DNA of 13,139 nt. Origin: JBBSVE01 sp038233815 (GTDB lineage Bacteria; Pseudomonadota; Alphaproteobacteria; Rhodobacterales; Rhodobacteraceae). The notes beneath the pieces are model-generated. The model was not told the DNA's origin. It saw nothing but the letters and a program-made list of their open reading frames with translations, and made no database searches. The stretch is from assembly GCA_038233815.1 (NCBI GenBank), contig JBBSVE010000090.1:1-13139 (forward strand), read 5' to 3'. Both the position numbers and the translations under genes were made by a program. Shown one piece after another: positions 7,144 through 12,320 of this stretch (positions within the stretch are counted from its first letter, which is position 1; every line of letters starts with the position of its first letter).

Positions 7144-7168
7144 CACCCCGGCCCCTTTTTTTACCCCA
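7133..7168. repeat. 18-bp imperfect tandem duplication spanning the argG stop
   Basis: GCCCCTTTTTTCACCCCG (7133-7150) is followed directly by GCCCCTTTTTTTACCCCA (7151-7168), identical at 16 of 18 positions. The first copy carries the terminator's closing arm and T-run; the second carries the argG stop codon (7163-7161) and its last codons. Confidence 0.85.
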
Positions 7169-8384
7169 GCCGCGCATTCCGCGTCGCGATCAGCTTCAGG
7201 CGCAGCGCGTTGAGCCGGATGAACCCGGCCGCGTCCTTCTGGTCGTAGGCGCCGGCATCTTCCTCGAACGTCACGTGCGCTTCGGAATAGAGGCTCCTGT
7301 CCGACCAGCGCGCCACCGTTCGTGCGGACCCCTTGTAGAGCTTCACGCGCACCGTTCCCGACACATGCTCCTGGCTCTTGTCGATCAGCGCCTGAAGCAT
7401 CTCCCGCTCGGGAGAGAACCAGAAGCCGTTGTAGATCAGCTCCGCATAGCGCGGCATGATCCAGTCCTTCAGATGACCGGAGCCGGAATCGAGGGTGATC
7501 TGCTCGATCCCCCGATGCGCCTCCAGCAGGACCGTGCCGCCGGGCGTCTCGTAGACGCCGCGCGATTTCATCCCGACGAACCGGTTCTCCACGAGGTCGA
7601 GCCGGCCCACGCCGTGCGCGCCGCCGATCTCGTTCAGCCGGGTCAGAATGGTGGCCGGGGACATCGCTTCCCCGTCGATGGCCACGGCATCGCCCCGCAG
7701 AAATGTGATCTCGACCATCTGCGGCGTGTCGGGCGCATCCTCGGGGGCGACGGTGCGCTGATAGACGTATTCAGGCGCTTCCTGACCCGGATCTTCCAGT
7801 ACCTTGCCCTCGCTCGAGGTGTGGAGAAGGTTCGCGTCGACGGAAAATGGCGCGTCGCCGCGTTTGTCCCTGGCGATCGGGATCTGGTTCGCCTCGGCAA
7901 ACTCGAGAAGCTTCGTGCGCGAGGTCAGATCCCACAACCGCCACGGCGCGATGACATGGATCGCGGGGTTGAGCGCATAGGCGGAAAGCTCGAACCGGAC
8001 CTGATCATTGCCCTTGCCCGTCGCTCCGTGCGCCACCGCGTCGGCACCGCATTCCGCCGCGATCTCCACCAGCCGTTTGGAGATCAGCGGCCGCGCGATC
8101 GACGTGCCGAGCAGATAGAGCCCTTCGTAGAGCGCATTTGCCCGAAACATCGGAAAGACGAAATCGCGAACGAATTCCTCGCGCACATCCTCGATATGAA
8201 TGTTCTCGGGCTTGATGCCGAGCAAAATCGCCTTCTGCCGTGCGGGCTCCAGCTCCTCCCCCTGACCGAGATCGGCCGTGAAGGTCACGACCTCGCAGCC
8301 ATATTCGGTCTGCAGCCACTTCAGGATGATGGAGGTGTCGAGGCCTCCCGAATAGGCGAGGACGACTTTCTTCGGCGCGGCCAT
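7161..8384 (-). CDS. argG: Argininosuccinate synthase
   Basis: Predicted 407-aa cytoplasmic enzyme that joins citrulline and aspartate using ATP to make argininosuccinate, the penultimate step of arginine synthesis. The N-terminal PP-loop is AYSGGLDTS (residues 10-18). The synthase signature GATGKGNDQVRFE is at 120-132, and SVDANLLHTSSEGKVLEDP follows in the C-terminal domain. The length is typical for the bacterial type 1 enzyme. The frame is open upstream to 8435, but the start at 8384 has GGGAG (8395-8391) 6 nt ahead and the protein begins MAAPKKVVLAYSGG as expected. It lies 117 bp downstream of the Hpt gene on the same strand with its own promoter-like sequence, so it is probably transcribed separately. 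No other arginine gene is in the window. Confidence 0.97.
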   Translation of the reverse strand: MAAPKKVVLAYSGGLDTSIILKWLQTEYGCEVVTFTADLGQGEELEPARQKAILLGIKPENIHIEDVREEFVRDFVFPMFRANALYEGLYLLGTSIARPLISKRLVEIAAECGADAVAHGATGKGNDQVRFELSAYALNPAIHVIAPWRLWDLTSRTKLLEFAEANQIPIARDKRGDAPFSVDANLLHTSSEGKVLEDPGQEAPEYVYQRTVAPEDAPDTPQMVEITFLRGDAVAIDGEAMSPATILTRLNEIGGAHGVGRLDLVENRFVGMKSRGVYETPGGTVLLEAHRGIEQITLDSGSGHLKDWIMPRYAELIYNGFWFSPEREMLQALIDKSQEHVSGTVRVKLYKGSARTVARWSDRSLYSEAHVTFEEDAGAYDQKDAAGFIRLNALRLKLIATRNARLG

Positions 8385-8392
8385 CGGATGCT

Positions 8393-8412
8393 CCCGGCTG
8401 ATTTTCGCCGGG
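8393..8412 (-). promoter_or_regulatory. Hairpin overlapping the argG ribosome binding site
   Basis: On the argG mRNA, CCCGGC (8412-8407) can pair with GCCGGG (8398-8393) around an 8-nt A-rich loop. The 3' arm includes the GGG of the Shine-Dalgarno GGGAG (8395-8391), so the stem would partly mask it. It could dampen argG translation or be a by-product of high GC content. Confidence 0.35.
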
Positions 8413-8439
8413 TGTAACGAGTGGACGGCCTGCAAACAA
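8412..8439 (-). promoter_or_regulatory. Possible argG promoter
   Basis: On the minus strand TTGTTT (8439-8434) is followed after 16 nt by TTACAC (8417-8412), placing a start near 8405. The third TAACGAGT copy (ACTCGTTA read on this strand) overlaps the -10 box, a position where a bound protein would repress. Visual match only. The start would fall inside the hairpin at 8393-8412, so the promoter and hairpin readings compete. Confidence 0.33.
8415..8422 (+). repeat. Third TAACGAGT copy, in the argG upstream region
   Basis: Same 8-mer and orientation as the copies at 7063 and 7100, here overlapping the candidate argG -10 box. The three copies bracket argG on both sides. Confidence 0.4.
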
Positions 8440-8501
8440 GGGAGTGCGCCGGGACGATTCGGCGGACAGGATGCCGGAGCCGCAACGGGCCTGCCCGGAT
8501 C

Positions 8502-8810
8502 TCAGGCGACCTTGCGGTCCGTCTCGGCGCTGAAGGCGACCTTGGACCTTTGGTAACTGTCGATGAGCGCGTCGCGCGGCACCGCACCGCCCGCCTCGCC
8601 CTGCTGGCACAGGCGGGCCACGTCCGCGAACCCGAGGTTGAGCGCCATGCCCTTGAGGAAATGCAGTGCAGCCCCCGTCTCCTCCTCCGGCATTGCGGAC
8701 AGGCGGGCGATGACCTCGTCGGCTTCCTCGAGGAACAGGTCCACGACTTCCCCGAAATCGTCGGCGCCGATCTCCTCACGAAGCTCCCTGACGCGCGTCC
8801 AGTCGATCAT
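8502..8810 (-). CDS. Single-domain histidine phosphotransfer (Hpt) protein
   Basis: A 102-aa protein, predicted all-helical and cytoplasmic. The motif ALHFLKGMALNLGF matches the Hpt active-site consensus H-x-L-K-G, with H50 the predicted phosphorylated histidine. It has no kinase ATPase domain and no membrane segment, so it should relay phosphate between a hybrid kinase encoded elsewhere and one or more response regulators. The start at 8810 has GGAGG (8821-8817) 6 nt ahead. It is divergent from a REC-phosphatase response regulator (start 8967), which makes that protein its most likely partner; this is inferred from position. It is not ChpT, which has a different, longer dimeric fold. The C-terminal 30 residues show no recognised motif. 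Confidence 0.88.
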   Translation of the reverse strand: MIDWTRVRELREEIGADDFGEVVDLFLEEADEVIARLSAMPEEETGAALHFLKGMALNLGFADVARLCQQGEAGGAVPRDALIDSYQRSKVAFSAETDRKVA

Positions 8811-8859
8811 CTTCCACCTCCGGCAGGGTTCCCTACTCGTCGAGGATGCCCTAGCAAGC

Positions 8860-8874
8860 TTAATCGCCGGTTAG
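8860..8874. promoter_or_regulatory. CtrA-like box between the Hpt and REC-phosphatase genes
   Basis: TTAA-TCGCCGG-TTAG fits the CtrA consensus TTAA-N7-TTAA with one mismatch. Further TTAA half-sites occur at 8901-8904 and 8918-8921, so three TTAA fall within 62 bp of a GC-rich sequence. The box lies 50 bp ahead of the Hpt start and 92 bp ahead of the phosphatase start. Intergenic DNA is AT-richer than genes, so chance is not excluded. Confidence 0.35.
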
Positions 8875-8966
8875 TCCCGACGCTCAAGGTGGCGCGCATT
8901 TTAACGTTCACCGTGCCTTAAGATCTGGGCTGCAGAACGGTCGCAACGCAGGAGGCGACCGGACAG

Positions 8967-10229
8967 ATGATGATGGCATTCGCGGATCGGCCGGGACTGG
9001 GGGAGGCGCCTCTGGCCCGCGGGCGGGTGCTCGTGGTCGATGACAGCCGCGGTCAGCGGCGCATTCTGGCGTTGGGCCTGATCCGCGGCGGCTACGACGT
9101 CACCGAGGCCGCGTCGGGCGAGGAGGCGCTGGCGCTCTGCCGCGAGACGGCGTTTGATTTCGTGCTGAGCGACTGGATGATGCCGGGCATGACCGGGCTC
9201 GAGTTCTGCCGCGCGTTCCGGCAGTTGCCGCGCGAGGGCTACGGCTATTTCATCCTTCTGACCTCGAAATCGGAAAAGACCGAAGTGGCCGACGGGCTCG
9301 ATTGCGGGGCCGACGATTTCCTCTCCAAACCCTCCAGCGGGGATGAGTTGCGGGCGCGTCTGCGGGCGGGGGAGCGGATCATCGGGATGCAGCGCGAACT
9401 GGTGGACAAGAACCGCCAGCTGGGCGCCACGCTGACCGAGTTGCAGAAGGTCTACGATTCTCTCGACCGCGATCTGATCGAAGCGCGCAAGCTCCAGCAG
9501 ACCCTCGTGCGGGAACGGAACCGCGATTTCGGCCGGGGCGAGGTGTCGGTGATGTTGCGCCCCTCCGGACATGTCGGCGGCGATCTGGTGGGGTTCTTCG
9601 CGATCGACCCGAACCGGGTGGGGCTCTATTCGATCGATGTGTCGGGCCACGGGGTCGCCTCCGCAATGGTAACGGCACGTCTTGCGGGGCTGCTGTCGGG
9701 AACGACGCCGGCCAACAACATCGCCTTGCGGGAAAGCCGCGCCGGCCGGATCGAGGCCTGGCCGCCCGAGGTTGTCGCGGCGCGGCTCAACCGCGCGATG
9801 TTCGAGGATATCCAGGTCGACCAGTATTTCACGCTGGCCTATGCGGAGGTCGATCTGCGCGACGGTCAGGTCGCGATGGTGCAGGCCGGCCATCCGCATC
9901 CCGCGCTCATCGCAGAAGGTGGCGGGGTCCGCTACATCGGGCGCGGAGGCATGCCCATCGGTCTGATCGCGGACGCGGAATATGAACGGATCGAGACCCG
10001 GCTCGGACCCGGCGACCGTCTCTTCCTCGTCTCTGACGGCGTCACCGAATGCCCCGCGCCGGGGGGGGAGGAGTTGGGCGAGGAAGGCCTGACCCGGATC
10101 CTGCGCGCTAACGCGGCCATGCCGAACGCGGATCTCCTCGAGGCCCTCGTATGGGATCTGGCGGAACATTTCGGCGGCGAGGATTTCCCCGACGACGTAT
10201 CGGGCACGCTCTTTCGCTACAAGGGATAG
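8967..10229 (+). CDS. Response regulator with C-terminal SpoIIE/PP2C-type Ser/Thr phosphatase
   Basis: A 420-aa cytoplasmic signalling protein. Residues 20-135 form a receiver domain with the acidic pair D25-D26, phospho-acceptor D69 (in LSDWMMPGMTG), T99 and K121 (LSKP). A helical linker of likely coiled-coil type follows (about 138-185). The phosphatase domain (about 192-418) keeps the metal-binding aspartates: GGD (D206), SIDVSGHG (D224), LVSDGVTE (D357) and DDVSGT (D409-D410), so it should be active. Proteins of this design, such as RsbU-like enzymes and RbaY of Rhodobacter capsulatus, dephosphorylate anti-sigma-factor antagonists in partner-switching systems. The start has AGGAGG (8950-8955) 11 nt ahead; two more ATG codons follow directly and are nearer the usual spacing or slightly beyond it. 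Eight G at 10061-10068 (codons 365-367) is a potential slippage site. No anti-sigma or antagonist gene lies in the window. Confidence 0.93.
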   Translation: MMMAFADRPGLGEAPLARGRVLVVDDSRGQRRILALGLIRGGYDVTEAASGEEALALCRETAFDFVLSDWMMPGMTGLEFCRAFRQLPREGYGYFILLTSKSEKTEVADGLDCGADDFLSKPSSGDELRARLRAGERIIGMQRELVDKNRQLGATLTELQKVYDSLDRDLIEARKLQQTLVRERNRDFGRGEVSVMLRPSGHVGGDLVGFFAIDPNRVGLYSIDVSGHGVASAMVTARLAGLLSGTTPANNIALRESRAGRIEAWPPEVVAARLNRAMFEDIQVDQYFTLAYAEVDLRDGQVAMVQAGHPHPALIAEGGGVRYIGRGGMPIGLIADAEYERIETRLGPGDRLFLVSDGVTECPAPGGEELGEEGLTRILRANAAMPNADLLEALVWDLAEHFGGEDFPDDVSGTLFRYKG

Positions 10230-10678
10230 GCGTGCGCCCGGCCAGCAAGGACGTGGTGCAGCATCGACCGGTCTCCCGGATTGGCCAACAGGGCGGTTGC
10301 CGACCCGGCGGGCATCCAGACCGCGCGGTGACCCGCCTCGGTCGGTGCAGACAACCGCAGCGTGGGCCGCGCGAGATAGACGGTGCAGACCTTCTCGGCC
10401 CAGAGATCGTATTCCGGCATGTAGGTGAAGCGTCGGAACGTGCCCACCCGGCGCGGCGGCCCGATGTGCCAGCCCGTTTCCTCGCGCACCTCGCGGGCGA
10501 GGGCGGCGGCCGGATGCTCGCCCCGATCGACGCCGCCGCCCGGTAGCTGATATTCCGGCGAAGGTTCTGACTGGTGGGTCAGCAGGATCCGGTCCCCGCG
10601 AAGCAGGATCGCATAGACCCCGGGTCGCCTGCGGTAGTGCTGGTCCCCGCGCGGCGGCTGCCCGAACCGTCGGATCAT
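10217..10678 (-). CDS. Nudix hydrolase of unknown substrate
   Basis: A 153-aa protein with a complete Nudix box G-x5-E-x7-R-E-V-x-E-E-x-G-W at residues 48-70 (begins GGVDRGEHP, ends REVREETGW). Such enzymes cleave nucleoside diphosphates linked to another moiety, using the box glutamates to bind magnesium. The N terminus MIRRFGQPPRGDQHYRRRPG followed by VYAILLRGDRILLT resembles small MutT-like family members, but nothing visible fixes the substrate. The start at 10678 has AAGGGG (10690-10685) 6 nt ahead. It is divergent from hslO, and its last 13 bp overlap the end of the REC-phosphatase gene on the other strand. Its ribosome site lies on the same bases as the -35 box of the hslO promoter. 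Confidence 0.9.
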   Translation of the reverse strand: MIRRFGQPPRGDQHYRRRPGVYAILLRGDRILLTHQSEPSPEYQLPGGGVDRGEHPAAALAREVREETGWHIGPPRRVGTFRRFTYMPEYDLWAEKVCTVYLARPTLRLSAPTEAGHRAVWMPAGSATALLANPGDRSMLHHVLAGRAHAYPL

Positions 10679-10687
10679 GGTGCGCCC

Positions 10688-10715
10688 CTTGGTGCTCTGG
10701 TTGTCCTGCCTATAT
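10688..10715 (+). promoter_or_regulatory. Sigma-32 (RpoH)-type heat-shock promoter for hslO
   Basis: CTTG (10688-10691), exactly 17 nt, then CCTATAT (10709-10715). This matches the alphaproteobacterial heat-shock consensus CTTG-N17/18-CYTATNT-NN-G in every specified base except the final G, which is C at 10718. Transcription would begin near 10722, about 32 nt ahead of the Hsp33 start. The gene served is a redox/heat chaperone, as expected for an RpoH target. Confidence 0.75.
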
Positions 10716-10753
10716 TGCTGCGGTATGCCAAAGCCGCCGCTTCAGGGAAACCC

Positions 10754-11737
10754 ATGACCTTCGGAACCAATCTCGTCTGGGACGATACCGTCCTGCCCTT
10801 CCAGCTCGACCGGCCCGATATCCGGGGCCGGGTCGCCCGGCTCGACGGGACGCTGGACCAGATCCTCGGCCAGCATGACTACCCCACCCCGGTGGAGGCG
10901 CTGGTGGCCGAAGCGACCTTGCTCACCGCGATGATCGGCCAGACCATCAAGCTGCGCTGGAAGCTGTCGTTGCAGGTTCGCGGCGACGGTCCGGTCAGAA
11001 TGATCGCCACCGACTATTTCAGCCCGTCCGCGGACGGCGAGCCTGCGCGCATCCGGGCGTGGGCGAGCTTCGACGACGATCTCGATCCCGCGGCGGATCC
11101 GTTCGCTTTGATCGGGTCGGGCTATTTCGCGATCATGATCGACCAGGGCGCCGATATGGTGCCCTATCAGGGGATCACGCCGCTGACTGGCGGTTCGCTC
11201 TCCAGCTGCGCCGAAACCTATTTCGCGCAGTCCGAGCAGCTTCCGACACGTTTCCAGACCAGCTTCGGTCAGAGCACGCTGCCCGGTGCGTCGCCGACAT
11301 GGCGGGCAGGCGGTGTGATGCTGCAGCACATGCCCAAGACCGGCATGGCGTCCGACGGCGGGTCCGGCGAGGGCGGCCTTCTGACCCATGCCGATATCCT
11401 CGACGGTGAAGCGGGCGAGGACTGGCACCGCGCCAACCTCCTGCTCGACACGGTGGAAGAGATGGAGCTGATCGGGCCGCAGGTCGGCCCCACCGATCTG
11501 CTTGTCCGCCTGTTCCACGAAGAAGGCCCGCGCGTCTTCGACCCGCAGCCGGTCCGCTTCGGCTGTTCGTGTTCCGAGGACCGGGTGCGCAACTCTCTGT
11601 CGATCTACGGCGCGGACGACATTGCCGAAATGACGACCGATGCGGGGATACTGACCGCCGACTGCCAGTTTTGCGGCGCGCATTACGAGCTTGATCCCGC
11701 GACGCTCGGCGCCGATGTCGTGGGCCATGACGCCTGA
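10754..11737 (+). CDS. hslO: Redox-regulated chaperone Hsp33
   Basis: Predicted 327-aa cytoplasmic holdase that is switched on by oxidation and heat and protects unfolding proteins. The C-terminal zinc-binding switch has C271-S-C273 and C304-Q-F-C307, the family's CxC and CxxC pairs. The core holds SGYFAI, GITPLTGGSLSSCAETYF and the preceding conserved strands. The frame is open upstream to 10574, but the ATG at 10754 has AGGGAAA (10744-10750) just ahead and follows the heat-shock type promoter. The region between the core and the cysteine switch (about 180-225) is glycine-rich and slightly longer than in E. coli Hsp33 (about 292 aa total), which I believe is usual in alphaproteobacteria. It overlaps the next gene by 11 bp and probably leads a three-gene operon. 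Confidence 0.96.
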   Translation: MTFGTNLVWDDTVLPFQLDRPDIRGRVARLDGTLDQILGQHDYPTPVEALVAEATLLTAMIGQTIKLRWKLSLQVRGDGPVRMIATDYFSPSADGEPARIRAWASFDDDLDPAADPFALIGSGYFAIMIDQGADMVPYQGITPLTGGSLSSCAETYFAQSEQLPTRFQTSFGQSTLPGASPTWRAGGVMLQHMPKTGMASDGGSGEGGLLTHADILDGEAGEDWHRANLLLDTVEEMELIGPQVGPTDLLVRLFHEEGPRVFDPQPVRFGCSCSEDRVRNSLSIYGADDIAEMTTDAGILTADCQFCGAHYELDPATLGADVVGHDA

Positions 11738-12320
11738 CGCCCTGCGGGGCGCGCTGGCGCGGGAGGAGGCCGCGACCTCGGACTTCGACCTCGACGACCG
11801 CGCCGCACCTTCGGGTGCGGACGGGCGTGCGGCGGCGGTGCTGATTGCGGTGCAGGACCATCCGGGCGGGGCGCGCATCTTGCTGACCAAGCGGGCCTCG
11901 CACCTCAAGCATCATCCGGGCCAGATTGCCTTGCCCGGCGGCAAGATCGAGCCGATGGACGCCGGACCCGAAGCCGCCGCCCTGCGGGAGGCGTGGGAGG
12001 AGGTGGGCCTCCCCCCCGGCGCGGTGCGGGTCGTGGGCCGCCTTTCCGCGCACCGGACGGTGACGAACTTCACCATCGTGCCGATAGTGGGGCTCATCGA
12101 GGGCGCGTTCACCCCGCGCCCCGAAGTGGGCGAGGTCGAGGAGGTGTTCTCTGTCCCGCTGTCCCACGTGCTCTCACCGGCCAACTACCGGGTCGAGGAG
12201 CGCGACTGGCGCGGGGCCGTGCGCCGGTTCTACACAGTGCCCTATGGCCCGCACTACATCTGGGGGGCGACCGCGCGCATCCTGCGGGGACTGGCCGACC
12301 GGGTCGCATCGTGCGGATAG
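11727..12320 (+). CDS. CoA pyrophosphatase, NudL-like Nudix hydrolase
   Basis: A 197-aa Nudix protein of the coenzyme A diphosphatase branch. The branch-specific motif is visible as TKRASHLKHHPGQIALPGG (residues 54-72), followed by a Nudix box with the longer CoA-type spacing (from G72 through ALREAWEEVGL, 85-95). The family hydrolyses CoA and acyl-CoAs to phosphopantetheine derivatives and 3',5'-ADP; the substrate here is inferred from family. The ATG at 11727 lies 11 bp inside the end of hslO; an ATG at 11715 would add four residues. No strong Shine-Dalgarno sequence is seen, so translation is probably coupled to hslO. Its stop overlaps the start of cca by 10 bp. Confidence 0.93.
   Translation: MTPDALRGALAREEAATSDFDLDDRAAPSGADGRAAAVLIAVQDHPGGARILLTKRASHLKHHPGQIALPGGKIEPMDAGPEAAALREAWEEVGLPPGAVRVVGRLSAHRTVTNFTIVPIVGLIEGAFTPRPEVGEVEEVFSVPLSHVLSPANYRVEERDWRGAVRRFYTVPYGPHYIWGATARILRGLADRVASCG

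Larger units (their letters stand above)
6862..7160. other. Longest non-coding region (msrA upstream / argG downstream)
   Basis: These 299 bp separate the msrA start from the argG stop and hold no convincing protein gene. On the minus strand, TAAAAT (6967-6962) with CGACAA (6990-6985) 17 nt upstream is a weak candidate msrA promoter. On the plus strand the right half holds a -10-like TATAGT (7078-7083), two copies of TAACGAGT, a strong terminator at 7112-7143 and a tandem repeat running into argG. A 19-codon frame at 6947-7006 and a 47-codon GTG frame ending at 7082 (with a C-x-x-C near its start) lack clear ribosome sites, so I do not call them genes. Confidence 0.6.

Noticed and set aside
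7107..8417. Long plus-strand open frame (436 codons) antisense to argG
   Set aside because: It covers argG in the opposite direction, starts inside the terminator region, and its sequence shows only mirror-codon bias and no domain.
8890..8906. TGGCGCG followed by TTAAC as a sigma-54 promoter
   Set aside because: The -12 element needs TTGC(A/T) at a fixed spacing; TTAAC does not fit.
10061..10068. G8 tract in the REC-phosphatase gene as a phase-variation switch
   Set aside because: Runs of seven C or G also occur in mutS (4386-4392), the CoA-Nudix gene (12011-12017) and elsewhere, so one G8 fits GC-rich chance. The frame is intact here; comparison between isolates could reopen the question.
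8901..10169. Minus-strand open frame (422 codons) opposite the REC-phosphatase
   Set aside because: The plus-strand protein has complete receiver and phosphatase motifs and a good ribosome site; the antisense frame has none.
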